From Colletotrichum lupini (lineage: Eukaryota; Ascomycota; Sordariomycetes; Glomerellales; Glomerellaceae): a DNA stretch of 64,000 nt. A program made the translations under genes and the position numbers. Where the stretch lies: positions 6,696,001 to 6,760,000 of the forward strand of contig NC_064675.1 in assembly GCF_023278565.1 (NCBI RefSeq), read 5' to 3'. Of this stretch, positions 47,950 through 61,900 are shown one piece after another. Below the pieces are notes generated by a model. The model was not told where the DNA came from. It saw only the letters and a program-made list of their open reading frames with translations, and did no database searches. Each line of letters opens with the position of its first letter. The first letter of the stretch is position 1.

Positions 47950-49700
47950 CTCAAGAGCTCAAGTCAACTTTCAGCCTCCTGAATGTGCGTCTTGGACCCT
48001 ACCCAAATTGAATTACAGCGGTGCATCGACTACGGTTTACCGAAGGCTGAAAACTTAAAAGAAAATGCGACGATATCCAACTCAAGGGTTATGATTTATC
48101 GGCAAATTCGATCATCGTGCAAGATCAAAGACCTTGAAATAAGGTACTTAGCGATCATAATAACTGATAAGACGGGAAGTGCTGCGGTTAGACCACACAT
48201 ACTGACGACTGGTAAATCGGCGTTTTATAAGTATTGAAGTTGAATTGAGGGCAGACTCGCTAGCTTTCTCCGGCTTTGAGGAGAAGATATTTCCCGCTTT
48301 TTCAGGCAGAATCTTTACAGGTGTCTCAATGGCGATGGCGGACTTCGGAATTTTTAATGCCTTCTACGCAAGACATTCCTCAGTGGTTTTTTGAGAACCA
48401 TCTTGATCTTCGATCATAAGTTCAAATCAAGGATATCTAGAAGCGCATTCAATCTACAAGGACCAAGCCAACTCTTGTGTTCATGACTGATAACTTCAAG
48501 TTCGTACGCAAGCTGTTGGATAGGTATCATTACATCTTCGCCGAAACTCAATCGGTGCATGAAGGGGTATCTTAGTTCAATTGTATGGGCTGATCCTGTT
48601 TGTCAAAGATCAATTCGGTCGACTAGCTAAGCCAAAGAGACGAGCGATGGATATGATTTATCTCTCAAGATAGATCGTGAAGCCCTGTAAGTCCAATTAG
48701 GAGAGCAGGTCAACCAGGCCTTCTTTCGCTGACAAGCAGCGCAGTGAAAAATTATCCTAGCCCACTGAGCGAGAAAACTCGCTCTGTTTGAGCTCACGGC
48801 GTGAGGACATGACAAATCCTCATCATACCTATATGAACGAGCATAATCGCAACAACGATTATGCCAGGCAACAACACCATACAGCGAGACTCCTGTCACG
48901 CGTCAGGTACTCCGACACTCAGACTGAAATCAACGAGACTTACGAAACATGCTTTGTAGTCCTCTAATAGCGACTTGGGAGGCTTGATAATTTTACAAGT
49001 AGTGCCTGCATTCAAGGACACAGGCGACGGCGAAACCACAAAACAGCTCTTTCCGCACCTCAAGCTAAGAACTGTTATACAAGTAATAGTATTGGCGCGT
49101 TGTGGTGATTCGCTCAAGGGGCCTCGGCCTTTGCGGCTAGGTAACAGTGCTCTCAGCGTAAGACCTCAGACATAACTCACTGAGAGGTGGCATAATTGCA
49201 CAATATACGGTTCTACATGATTTAGGTACAAGACGGGCCCTAATACAGTATCATGAGGATTGACTCGATAACATACAAAATATTTCACTTCGCCACAGGC
49301 CCTTGAAATATTGAAGCTATTTGTATGATGAGTTCTTGGCATTTCCTTTAATAGACAACTTGACTACGAAGCAGACTGTCTCCTGTTTACGTCAGTGACG
49401 TCGGGTTAATTACTTAGCCCCAGTCTCCGACCGAAGTTATCAGCTAAGAATAGGCAAAAGTTGCCCAAAAATCAATTTAATCTGCGACGCTGCCCGCCCT
49501 ATTCTCAGCTGTTCGTCTCGCCAAGCAGTGAGAGTCGCTGGGGCTGGATGAAACCTGCGCAAGGACGATTGCAGAGTGCCATCGCTACAACCAAGAATAA
49601 GGATTTAGTTACAATTAAATCACAGGGCGGAATTAACCTTCTAGAAGAAGCTGGTGCAGCGCTCCTGGGCAGCCTCTAAAAAGAAATCCTACCCCGGAGC
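47950..49700. other. Gene-poor region, no gene seen
   Basis: Balanced to slightly AT-rich sequence with only short unconvincing frames on both strands. I see no transposon termini, RNA gene or repeat in it. Confidence 0.4.
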
Positions 49701-49707
49701 TGCCCTG

Positions 49708-50671
49708 ACCGAGCATGTTAAAAACTGGAGTCATGTAGACTTTTGAGTGGTCGGGTTCCTGGGCCAGATTGCAGATCAATGTCTGGCATCCCTTGCAGGT
49801 TTCATTGGTGTGGACACAAAAATCCCACCTTGCCCACACGCGCGGTTTGGCCATTTGATGAAGGCGCGAAAGACAAGCAAGGTGCAGAGCAGGCATTGAA
49901 ATCTGGACCATTGCACAACCAGTGCTGGCGAGATTCACCTACCTTCTTCAGCAAGAGCAAGTCGTTATCAACAAACGGGTTGCCGCATTCGTTCAGCGGA
50001 GGGAGCGGGTGCGTTCCGGTCGGTGAGGAGTCGGCGAGTTGGTGGGAATCTGGGTCTTTTGCGACGGACATACCCTACTATCGCAGCCAAAGAGGCCTTT
50101 GGTCCACTATGAGGCCCGGCTCATGTCCGACAAGAATGTGTTCATCCACAAATTTGGCCACCACCACGATGAGCGGGACGGGGCTCTTCGGACGATCGGT
50201 TGTTGTCCGAGATCTTTCGGCTCGCAAGATGTTATCAACACCTTTGGATTCGGACTTGGGAATGATTTCAGGTCGTGCGCCGAAGTCGGACTTTGAAATC
50301 CAGCATTTCAGGTGCTTAAAGCATTGGACGCTGTCCAGGCTCCCCATGCAGTCCCGGTATTTGATGCGGGCACTTAACAAGCTCCCGAGCGGGACACATA
50401 ATCCGAATGATCAAGTAAAGCTCCCGTGATTGTTCCTGCATTCGCGAGGCTTCCGATCGTCTTGATTAGGAGAATTTGTTGGTCCCGACGCTCTCCCACC
50501 TTCCAGAAACCTGCTTGAGTCGCCCAGTGAGGTTGCGACGCATGACGCATGCAACATGGGTTTGAGCAATATATCGTGAATGTCCCGAAAAATCTGCGTC
50601 ACAAATTGAGTTTTTGAAAAATCTTGGTCATTCATGTCAAACTGATAGAAGTGATGGTTCAACAACCGCAT
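49708..50671 (-). pseudogene. Unrecognised decayed frame with C-to-T-type stops
   Basis: A single minus-strand frame can be followed from an ATG at 50671 to about 49.71 kb. It is broken by TGA (50411-50413), a TAG TAG pair (50075-50080) and TGA (49802-49804). Each stop is one C-to-T change from CGA or CAG. The part around ECGNPFVDNDLLLLKKV and HWLCNGPDFNACSAPC is Cys/His-bearing and protein-like, but I do not recognise it. A plus-strand frame over the same DNA (49743-50429) is also open for 228 codons, so the strand is not certain. Confidence 0.35.
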
Positions 50672-52026
50672 GCAGAGCTGAGTTCCAGACGCTGTCCGAA
50701 ATCACGCTGGAGTCTGAAAAAGGGAAATTGAGAAATAAGTCATAAGACAACATGGAGAAGGTCGGTCCGTGGACTGCTCGGGGTAGCAGAAGAGGACAAA
50801 GTGATCCTCGAAACCCGGGTTCCTACCGCGCGTATCCGCAAAATTTTTCAGACGAACCAGCGGCCCGGTACCCACAAGTCAGTTAAGAACGGGGCCAAAC
50901 TCCATCATCTTCAGGTTTCCATCGAGAGGGTTAGCATCACAGGACCTGTCTCTTTGAGTATTTACCCCCACGGACAACTGCTCAGTTATTGTCACGAGTT
51001 ATGGCACGCAGCAATGGGCATACGGAGTGTGGTAAAGTGGCTTAACTATCAAAGTGGAAATAGACAAAAGGAAAAGGTCTATATACACGATATCTAAGAT
51101 AGACACGTGATTCGGCACGTGACGGGCACTTTGTGAGGTGCGATTACTATCCCTGTTACGTGACAGTTATCGACGGACGGGGGAGCAGCATGGGGCTATA
51201 GGCCATTCATTGTCTGTGCTCGTTATCGGTTACCAAGGCCGAGAATGCACTGTCATCGGCTGCCTCACCGTTACAATTGACGGCTCTCGCGGAGTCCAAG
51301 AGTCCTTGGCGAAGCGCGGCGATCTTTTCTACGTGGCGTACGCCTGCGTCGTGTTCGGTTGCCACCACCGGCAGCAAACTGTTCCCGGAAGGTCGAGGGG
51401 CTCCCACACGGATCCGACATTTGGTGAGTGCGGCCGGTCATAAGTCCGATAGACGGATGTTGCTACTCGGCATTGTCAACGCCTAAACAGGACCCTGGTC
51501 GAGGATTCGGAAATTTTCGCGATGGAAACTGCGAGGACTGTTTTCTAGTGGAATCCAGTTGAGCAAGTTGAGGGTCAAAATTTCTTTTCAACTCCTTCTC
51601 AACTTGGGGCGAGACCCAGTCCAAGAAAGAGAGAAAAGAAAAAGAGAATGAACCGGAGGGGGCTATAGAATAAAATCTCGCTTCCAGGATACGTCATGTG
51701 CGAATGTGGTAGGTAGCATTGGAATGTGACGGGAGATGCGACCTCCCTTTTTCTCTTTGGCGGGAGGCTTACCCCTGTTTCTGAAGAAGAAAGCGAGGAA
51801 ATGTTTTCCAGACACCGGACGATTCAAGCATAATGCACTCTCAACCGCAAACAACAAACAAACAATTAAGGGAGATCAGAGGGAAAAGTAATGCCCGTTC
51901 TCTGTAGAGCTCAGTGCACTAAGAACCTAGGACTAACCTTCAGGAATCCCTAAAGACACGTGGGCGGCTTGACATCGGATGGAAATGAGGTAAGCTAGGA
52001 ATCATCATGTTCAGAAGTTTTTTCAA
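50672..52026. other. Intergenic region, no gene seen
   Basis: Short frames on both strands without recognisable motifs, balanced composition. The right end is the target duplication of the hAT-like element. Confidence 0.4.
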
Positions 52027-52766
52027 GGGCGAGGATATCCTGCCAGCAGCTCCCGCTATTCTGCCCCCAAGTGTGGCTGCGGCAGCCCCTGCCTCCGAGC
52101 CCGGAGCCCAGCTGCCCATACCCACCCACCTACCTACCTACCTACCTACCTACCCACCTATAACCACTACTTCGTCGACCTCACAGTCGCTACCGCTGCC
52201 GCTACCGCTAATTAAAGCTATTCCTAACGTTAATATGCCATAAGAAGAGAATAATTACGAAGTTAACGATCCCTTCGTTTATTAATACGACTACGTAGAG
52301 TACGACTACCTACTTTACGGCCAGCGCTACCCTACCCGAGGCTAGAACACTTGCTACCTACGAGATAGTAGTTACGATTAAAAGCAGCAACGCCTCGCAG
52401 AGTTAACCTACCTAAATAAGCGTTATAAATCCTTAACCTCGTTTATAAACTGCCGCTAGCAGGCCGCTGCTAGCTTTTCGAGCGAGTTAATTAGGTAGCT
52501 AGGTAGCTAGGTAATTAGGCTAATTAGGCTAATTCGACGGAATCGTCGACTTAGGCTAATACGTCGACTTAGGCTAACGCGTTAATTACCGTACTTTTTA
52601 TTAAAATAATTTAAGTTAATTAACGGCCTCTGATTAGCCTAACCTACTTGAATGCTGACTACGCAGAGCCCAGCTTACGTGTGTGCCCAAGACCGGCGGT
52701 CGTGTGGCGGCCGTAGCCACACTTGGGGGCAGAATAGCGGGAGCTGCTGGCAGGATATCCTCGCCC
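52027..52766. mobile_element. hAT-like non-autonomous element (740 bp)
   Basis: Long terminal inverted repeats: the first 52 bases (GGGCGAGGATATCC...GTGTGGCT) match the last 52 perfectly in reverse complement. The element is flanked by the 8-bp duplication TTTTTCAA (52019-52026 and 52767-52774). An 8-bp duplication fits the hAT superfamily. The interior is too short for a transposase. It includes a CCTA microsatellite and a stretch in which a plus-strand frame (about 52.2-52.6 kb) is interrupted mostly by TAA/TAG where Gln would fit, suggesting a captured or internally deleted sequence with light RIP. Confidence 0.88.
52127..52153. repeat. CCTA tetranucleotide microsatellite
   Basis: About seven tandem CCTA units (written ACCT/CCTA) just inside the left TIR of the hAT-like element. 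Confidence 0.85.
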
Positions 52767-53020
52767 TTTTTCAACTTCCTAATCCTCACGATGCCTGACA
52801 ATCGGAAGTCGACCGAAATTCTGTAAGCGTGAAAGCCCCCAAATGTCTCTCAATCGGGGACAGGAGTCTGTCCGTGACGTGGGATCCCCCCAGGACCGGG
52901 CCAACAATTGCAATCCAGACCTCTGGGACCTTCGCTTCCCGAGAGCGTTGTAGTCCCCATTCACGCTGTCACCACCCGCGCGCTTGTCCAAGCCCCATCC
53001 CGCTGGCTGGGCTGGTGTCA

Positions 53021-53025
53021 TGTGC
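53021..53025 (+). repeat. Possible target duplication TGTGC
   Basis: TGTGC immediately precedes the left inverted repeat and also immediately follows the right one (57958-57962). A TA-duplication reading, with TIRs starting CGGCAG, is also possible. Confidence 0.6.
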
Positions 53026-56000
53026 TACGGCAGACTGCAAGAGGCACTCTGCCAAAACCGTTCTTTCTAATAGACCTACGGCTACTATAAATTTTAGGCA
53101 TTAATAGCACGACTTTCTCATATATATAAATAAATATTATAATAAATCCCGTATATTATTATAAAGAATTGCTTATAACTATAGGTAATAGCGGTTATAT
53201 AAGGGCGGTTATACTACTTAGTAAAAGTAGGGTAGCTAGGGGGTATATTTTCCTTACTAATTTCTATTACTAATTAATTTCCCTTTCCTCTTAACTAACC
53301 TAATATTCCTTAAGTAAGGTAAGTAATCCGCTTATGCCCTTATAGTTACTTATTAGTAACTATATTTTACTTTATTATACTTTATACCCTTTTCTATTTT
53401 ACTTTTATTATTATTACCTAATTATATACGCAATTATAAGTGCAATATTCGCAATTTACTAATTAGAAATATTAATTAGGTATAATTAGGCAATTTTATA
53501 CATAATTACTAATATAATTTTTACTAATTAATAATTGTGCTTTTTCTTAAGCTAATATACGCGCAATGATAAGTATAATTACGTATATATACTTATTTAT
53601 AATTTAATTCTTTTTATTTACTTTTTTCTTTAGTATTAACTATTTATATATATATATATATACTAATAATTTCGTATAAGATACTCCCTTTTTTAATAAT
53701 TGCGTACGCTATATAATATTTATAATAAGCGCTTAATATAGCGTTTTAGCCCGTATTAAGGGTATATAGCTCTTAATAGTCCCCGTATACTAACTTATAT
53801 AGTACTTTAATAACTTTACGTCTTATAAAATAACCTCTTACCTCCTTATTAATATATATACCTCTATATAATAGCTTCCTTATTATATAGATTTTATATT
53901 ATTTATAAGCTCTTTATCTTCCTTTTTAAAGACTTTTTACTAAATCTATAATTTTAATATTATATAAGTTAGTATATACTACCCTATACTATTTAATATT
54001 ATTATATTAACTTATATAATTTAACCCTAGCGTTAAATTAAGCTTAACCCTAAGATTACTAAGAATAGTTATTATATACCCCTAAATATTATTATAACTC
54101 GTACTTAGGCTACTAATACTATTTAAATAACCGTATATAGTAATACTAAGACTAGTACCGAGTCGTGCGCCCGTTATAAAGCTAATAAAAGTATTTTTAT
54201 TAATTACGTTATTTTTATAAATAAGGGCTATTTTAATTATAACTATATATTTATTATATATAAGTATACGCTCGTTACGTCTCCTATTATTATTTATATA
54301 TTACCCTATATTACGTTATATCTATTTATAATTTACTAACGGTTTATATTAGTTTATAATATACTTATTAAAGTCGTTAAGCGTAGTTATAATTATAAAA
54401 GTTATAATAAAGTTTATATTAGCGCTCTATTTAAATCTCTAAGTATTATTCTTATTATATACCTCTATATAATAATAAAAGCCCTTAAATAAGTAGCTAA
54501 GTAAGCTAAAGATAATAAAGAGGGTATATATAATAATATATAAGATTATAAAGAGCGTTATTAACTTATATAAACTCTAAATAAAGAGTAATTAATTCGA
54601 TATTCTTATATAATATAGTATAAGAGTTTATATAGGTATATATTAAAATATAGTATAGTTAGGTTTAATACTTAGGTAGTAAGGCCCCTACGGAGTTATA
54701 GGGTACTGACTAATTATAAGCTAGAGTATACGTACTTAGTTTAGTCCGTAAAAAGCTATAACTAACTATATAAAGGCTCCCCCTAAAGTTTAACGTTTTT
54801 AATAAAATTATAGAACTTTTATTTATTATATATTATCGTTATATACTTTTCTATCCTTTTTAGCATTATAGATCCCTATAAGTATTTATATTTTTATATA
54901 TATACTTATAAGACTTTATAAATAAAAGGATACCCTTATATATTACTATAATTATATATAAATATTTACCCCTTACTTAAAATTTCTTTTTTAATTTCTT
55001 ATTTTATATATTATTACTTTTTTAGAATAGTATAACTACGTATTAATCTTTTACTATATCGAACAATAATTATTATAAAGTTAGAGAGTAATTAGACCTA
55101 TAATATAATTATTATATATATTTTTATAGTTTTTAGTATTAAAATTATAAAACGAACTTTTAAATATTAACTTATAAAATAGGACTTATAATAAAAAGAG
55201 CGTACGGTCTTTTTTAAGGATCTATTAATTTATATTTAAGAATTAATTTTTTTAATAATACTTAAATAATAAAAATATCCTTTTTTAACTCTAGTCTAAA
55301 GGATTTATAATTACGGCTATAGGATTATTAATACTTCGTTAATAAAATTAGCTTTAGTAATAATAAATACTAAAATAGCTCGTAATTATATAATAATAAT
55401 TAGAAAAGTTCTTTTTTAATATATTAGAGGTTACTCGCTATATTAAAAAGTATAGTAGAGAGTATTTTTATATATAAGTTCGTTAATAAGCTTATATTAT
55501 TAACTAAAATAAACTTTACTTTATATATTACAAAACCTTTTTATAATAAGTTTAAGATTAGTTAAGTAAAATAAGGTACTATTATAAAGGGTTTACGATT
55601 CCTAAACTAAATTATATTTGGTTTTTAAATACGTATAATAAGCTTTTACTATTTAGATTTAAGATCTATATTAGTATTAATACTTATTTACGGTTTATTA
55701 TATAGTTCTATACAGGGGTTTTTACCTATACGTCCCAGAATATATTTATATAATATTTTACTATTATTTAATAACGGGGATTTATATTATTACGAGTTCG
55801 TTTTAACCGAGGGAAAGAAACCGTTTTTATATTTAGTATTCATTATTACTTTTTATAATACTATTTAATAGTAGAAAGTTCAATTATATTCCGTAATTAC
55901 TAAATCTTTAGTAAAAGTATTTATAATATTAAGATTAAGAGTTAGTAAAATCGTTTTTATTAAAGTAGATTAGTATATTAATAAGTAAGTAATATATATT

Positions 56001-57957
56001 TTAATATATACAAGTATACTTATATTTATAAAAATACTTCTAACTACTTAAGTTCTAAGGGCTATTCTATATAAATATACTCTCTAACTAGATTATACTT
56101 CTATTTATATATATACTACTAATTCGTTCTAATTTTATTAACTTCGTATAAATTTAGAACTCTTATCGAATTCGTTATTAAAAAGGTCGCCCTTACGTTA
56201 TTTCTAGTTAGCTATAGTAATTATATTATTAACTTATATTACGAACTATATAAGACTTTATATAGCTAATTAACTAAAACTAAGTTTAATAACTATTAAA
56301 TATTATTTAGAATAGTAATAATCTAAATATATATCTTCTTTAAGCTGTTTTATAAATTTATACTTTAATTATTAAGAGCTCTCTAACTATATTAGCTAAA
56401 AGTACGAAGTTTAATAAGGCCAATTATATTTATTTTAAAGCGTATTGATATTTTTATATTTATTTAAAATAATATATATATAATAAGCTTTAATTAGAAA
56501 TTATTTTATTTAATAAACTATAGGGCGGTATTATATAAGTTAAGTAGAGATTAAAAGACTTTAGAATTAATTTTAAAATATTAAATAACTTCGTAATTAT
56601 AAGTAATACTAAGGACGAAAAGAAATTATAAATATAATTATAATTTATTCTAAACTCTTTATTAATAAGAATGCTCGTTTCTATTCTTATAGTATACTAA
56701 GTCATTTATTACTATAAACTTTATCTTCTTATTAAACTACTATAATCTCGTTTTTCCTATCGTTTTTATCTTTTTTAACCTTTTTCTTAGCTTTTACCTC
56801 TTTTTTAATAATCTCCTTTTTTTATTTAATTAATAATTCTTCTTTAATTTTTATTATTAGTTTAATATTAATACTTATTAAAAGCCGTGTTTTTAAAATA
56901 TTTCTATACGTCGTTTTACTTAAAGTTTTAATTATAATTAGCTTTATATAACCTTTTTTCTTTTTTATTAATTAAGGTTTAATAATTAGTAACTTAATTC
57001 TAATTTAAGAAATAATAAAAAGTTAGTAATCATTTTCTTTATATAAAATCGTAGCTTTAAAAAGGAATTTTTTTAAATTTATAACTTCGTATGTTACTTT
57101 ATAATATTTTAAGATATTATAAGGATTTTTTATATTAATTAAAAATGCTATCTCCTTTATTAAAAGAATTTACTAATTTATTATAAAATATAAAATAATA
57201 AATCGTATTATATTCTAATATGAAATAAATATTAAAAAGCGATCAAACTAAACTTTCTTAATAAACTTTTTAATAACTTAGATATTAATATAAGTCGTTA
57301 CTTAGAAACCGTTAAGTTCGTTCTTAAAAAAGGATACGTTATATAATATAATAACGATATTAATTATCAATAATTACTTTAGCTCTTTTTTTATTTACTA
57401 AATACTTCGTTCTCGCTCTTTTAAGCCTATAAAAAGAGATTTTATTAATATTAAGGCTTATATATTTATATATTCTTATTATATAAAAAGGGTAGAGCTT
57501 ATATAAGTATAATTATTCATTAGTCGTTTTAAAATAGCTTTATAAAGAGGTATTATAAAGTTAATTAGTTTAGTAACGTTTTATATAAAAACTCAAAGTT
57601 ATTATAAATCTATATTATAATATTTATAAGCGAGCTATTAGTTTAATAACTTAAATAAAGAGTGATTTTTATTTATAAGAGGGTAAAAAATAGTAATTAT
57701 TTTTATAATAAAGTTATAAGAAGAAAAAAAACTTTTATATTAAAGTACGATATTACGTAATTTTATATATTATTATACGGTTTAATATATTATAAAATTA
57801 AAGTATTTCTTAAGTTATAAATCTTTATAACCCCTATTTATAAGTTATTATACTAATTTAGACCCTATCTTAGGTAATAGGGTAACCGTAAAATACGATT
57901 TCTACTTTAATATATAAAAAAAGTGTTTTAGCGGAGTGCCTCTTGTAGTCTGCCGTA
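53026..57957. mobile_element. Unidentified TIR-bounded element (4932 bp), heavily RIP-mutated
   Basis: The AT-rich block is bounded by inverted repeats of about 33-40 bp: TACGGCAGACTGCAAGAGGC at the left and its near reverse complement at the right (57918-57957). Mismatches between the two are transitions. The sharp change in composition coincides with these repeats, and the flanking DNA on both sides is balanced. The interior has no intact frame. A plus-strand Cys-rich remnant near 54.15-54.25 kb (ESCARYKANKS) and other shreds were not enough to name a transposase family. Length and TIRs fit a class II element. Confidence 0.75.
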
Positions 57958-58980
57958 TGTGCTGGCTAGGAGCATTGCCCACCCCCCGTGCGACGACTTG
58001 GCTTATTAACTTGGCTCCGTTATTATTCAGCCATGGTAGCGCCTTATTAAGCTACCAAATATCCTCCCAGGGCGAGTCAGTTACCCGCTCTATCCTTGCC
58101 GGCCAACTGTCAGTGGCTGACCTTTTTCTAGACCCTGTCGTCGAGGGTAACCGAGGGGGAGCACAGACAGGAAGGCAGAAGAAGAGAAGGAAAAAAACGT
58201 GAAACTAGCTCCATCCCATCAGTCTTCCATCAACTTGATACGTCAGTTCTTGGGTCGTTAACGGCACTCGCTGGTCCACCCTACAAGATCTGATAACGGG
58301 CTTCTCCCCGGATCAGGGAGGCATTGCAGCACCATTAAGCTTGGCAGCGGGTCGACATCGTCTATCTGAGTTTGAACCATCGCTGCTATCCCACAGTCAT
58401 TCTCTCATGACAGGTGCAAGTCAAGCTTCCGGATTTGGGGCCTGGGTTCTCCTCTACGTAGTAGTAGACCCGCCTATTCAAGTTTCCTGGGACTACAGAG
58501 TGCCACCCGACTTGTCCGAAAGAATCAAGACAGCCCGTTCGCCAAGACCGACCTTCCCTGGATGCAGCCCATTCCCCAGCGTCGGGGGCATCATGCGCAG
58601 AGACTCAGAGAGAAGCTCCCACTGGCATCTCAACATTGGAAAACGGGGCCGCTGTCCCCGTTCCTGCGGACTTCTCCTGGTGCTCAACGACACCCATGGC
58701 GCACGTCATGGAGTCCGTTGGGATAATACCTCTAAACATGTAGACTTTGGGTAGCAACCGCTTGGCCCGCTCGTCGAACCGAATCCGGATATGAGCAAGG
58801 AGGCTCGGAGCGACGCCAAGAACATTGCAGTATAGGTGTTGGATTACGAGGCAGAAAAGGGGCCCTATTAGGTAGTTAGGTAGGGGTGGTAGGTAGGCAG
58901 TCTGGGCCCGTGCAGACGGACCCTTCCACCTACCTATACCCACTGAGGGACCGCGGGCTCTGCCCACGATCTTCCCCTCT
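57958..58980. other. Balanced-composition island, no gene called
   Basis: About 1 kb of normal base composition between two RIP-degraded elements; before the TIR element inserted it would have been continuous with 52775-53025. It contains moderate open frames on both strands (58341-58754 plus; 58605-58967 minus) without recognisable domains. Part of it could be a 5' LTR or leader of the copia element to the right, which cannot be tested because the other end is outside the window. At 58873-58940 there are inverted GGTAGGTAGG / CCTACCTA runs able to form a hairpin. Confidence 0.45.
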
Positions 58981-58984
58981 TATA

Positions 58985-61900
58985 CACATACGCAATAGAC
59001 CTATACTAACTTATTAACCTAGTCGCGACTAAAAGGTCTAACCTACCTACGTATATACTAACACTAATTAATAATTAAATTTTATATATATTTCTACCGC
59101 AGGTTAGTAAGGATATAACTATAAAAGAAATAGCCTTAACTTACTTTACTAGCTATTCCGACTTATTAACTTAGTTCTATTTATTTAATTAATAATAAGC
59201 GGCCTAGTTTATACTACCTCAGCTCTCTTTTACTACCGCTAACTAATAACTAATTAACTAATTATAAGCTATTAAGAGCGCGCTTTATTATATACGATCT
59301 TTTTTATTAAGACTACTACCGCAAAAGGATTAACTACTTTACTACTACTATTAACCTCGCTTCTATTATTAATATTATTTTTACTAGCCTTATTATTACT
59401 ACTAACTTCTCTCTAATCGAACCGCTCGTAAAGAAATCTATTTTAAATATATTATAACTAAGTACTACTTTAAATTAGTAATAAGTAAGAGGAGATTAAT
59501 TACTAAGAGATTAATTTAACGATCGCTAGCGTACTAGTACTTAGTAATAATAAGACCTTCGGAATTATAAGTACGTTAATAGCGAATTTCTTACTAATAG
59601 TAAAGTGTTCTAAGACACTAAGGAAAGGAAAAGATCTCGTTAGTAGTAGTAATAAAGATCTATTTTATATTCTTAATAAATCTACCTCTTTTTAACCTAA
59701 CAAAAGCTCCGAGACTAGACTAGTAAAAGAAAGTACGAGAAGTACTAAAAAGAATCGCTAATTAGTAACTAATAGAATCCTCTATTTATTACTAAAAGTA
59801 CGGTTATAAAAGGCCTTTTTTCTCTTTTTACGACTTTCTACCGACCTTAATAACCTTCTGTCTATATACCTCGTTAAAAGAGCAGAATTTTTTAATTAGT
59901 AATAATAGCCCGCTTATTACTATTAAAACGATCGCTACGACCGACTTATTACTCTTTTTAACCTAACTAACGTTATATTATAATTATAATATAATAATTA
60001 TATCTTACGGTAATCTTCTATTATATAACTTACTTCGTAAATATATTATAATAACTACTAGCCTTAGTAATAAGTAAGAAGGGTCTAACGATTAGTTAAT
60101 ATTACTTCTAGCCTACCTATACTCTTAAATTACGGAACTATACTTAATTCTAATTCGCTAATAAGACTACGTTAACCTAACTTAATAGGGCTTATTTAAT
60201 ATTATACCTACCTTTACGAACGATAAAAAGCTTAATACCTTTATCCTCTATATAATAAGATATTACTATCGAGACGGCCTAACGGGTAAGGAGCTATAAA
60301 AGGATTTTAAAACCGACTTCTAAAGCTAGGAAGTAGGGGACTTTTTAAGAATAAAAAGTGCGATTCTTAAGAAGCTAAGAGACTTCTTTATAAATAATAG
60401 TATTAATTTAATAATTAAAAATCGTAGTTAAATAATAGAAAAGATTACTAATACCCTTAATACTTAATACTTCTCTACTTAGACTTTTAAAAAGATTATA
60501 GCTTACTATAGCCGTATTAAATATTTTAATATATTATATTACGATCTTTACTTCTTTTATTTACTACTCCCGTAGTTAATAAATACTAACGATTTTATTT
60601 AGTAAGCTAGAGAGATAATAAGGGAATCCGCATAACCCTAACTCGCTTAATCTTAGTAATTAAAATTCCGACCTTAGCCTTATTATTAACTAACCGACTT
60701 ACTACCTCTCTAAGAAAAAGAAAAAAAAGAACTAGAGAATAAAGTTATTATTACTTAATAGCAAAATCTACCCCGTTAAATACTATACTTCGATATAAAA
60801 ACTAAAGACGATATTATACTTAATACCCACTAATTAATTAACCTCGCTAAGCTCTATAATAATAAAAATAAGTATAGTAATAAGAAATACGATATTTTTA
60901 ATAAAAAGCTTTAGATCTTTAAAGTACTATACTAATAGGTAGGAATTAGCGGACGATACTATTCCGGTACTTTCCTAAATATACTTAAGGGAAGGGCATT
61001 AACCTTCTACTTTAACTAACTTAGTAGTATTTCTAACCCGCTTAGCTTTAATATAATATATTAAAAGACCTAGGAATACTTCGAGCTACTTACGAACTAT
61101 TAGAACTACCTCGCTAAGCTCTATAACCTTTACTAATACTCTATAGGTCGCGAGAACCTAAGTAAGTCGAACTAATAAATTCTATAAGCGCTAATTAACC
61201 GTATTATAATCCTTTATAAGGCGCTAGCTACCTAGGGATCTATTTTTAATATAAGTAATTAACTCCTCTATTACGTAAGTAATATACTAGAATATAGACT
61301 TACTATACTTAACCCGGTACCTATATTTATTAATATTTACTACTAGCTTAGCACTTCGATTAATACTATAGAGAGAGAGCGCAACCGTAATAAGTAATAG
61401 TAATATTTTTAAAATAGTATTTATAATAAAGAGGTCCCCGCTACTTATTAAACCGACTATACTTACAGTAGCTTTAATAAAAGGACCCGATTTAATAAGC
61501 GGAATTAACATAGCTACGGTACTACTAATAAAAAGTATTTTATTTATTATAAGACCGGTTATTAATTAACTAAGTACTTAAAAGAAGAGCGACGTTAAGT
61601 ATATAAGAAGTATAAAGATAGTAAGGAAAGAAACGAGAGATCTATACCGAGCTTATACTTATAGTTCCTTGCCTTTTATAAGGGAACCGCCCTTATTAAC
61701 GACGACGATAATAATACTATAATTTAATACTTTAATAGCCTCAACTTTAACTATAAAAATAACTATAAGGACGAAGTCTAGATCTTAATAATATACTTTA
61801 TAACTACTATTAATAATAGAACCTTTATAAATATCCTCGCTACTTAGGTAATAGAGTATAGCCTTATTAGTACTACTTTTATTAATAAGTTAACTAAGCC

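Noticed and set aside
49743..50429. 228-codon plus-strand frame
   Set aside because: No domain or codon pattern of a real gene; the opposite strand gives a longer protein-like frame broken only by C-to-T-type stops. I kept the doubt in the entry for 49708-50671.
58873..58940. Inverted GGTAGG/CCTACC runs as a transposon end
   Set aside because: They form a local hairpin but show no second copy or target duplication; the same tetranucleotide is just a common microsatellite here (also at 52127-52153).
61287..61511. 74-codon minus-strand frame within the copia element, hydrophobic
   Set aside because: Antisense to the copia polyprotein remnant; its hydrophobic look comes from AT-rich codons.
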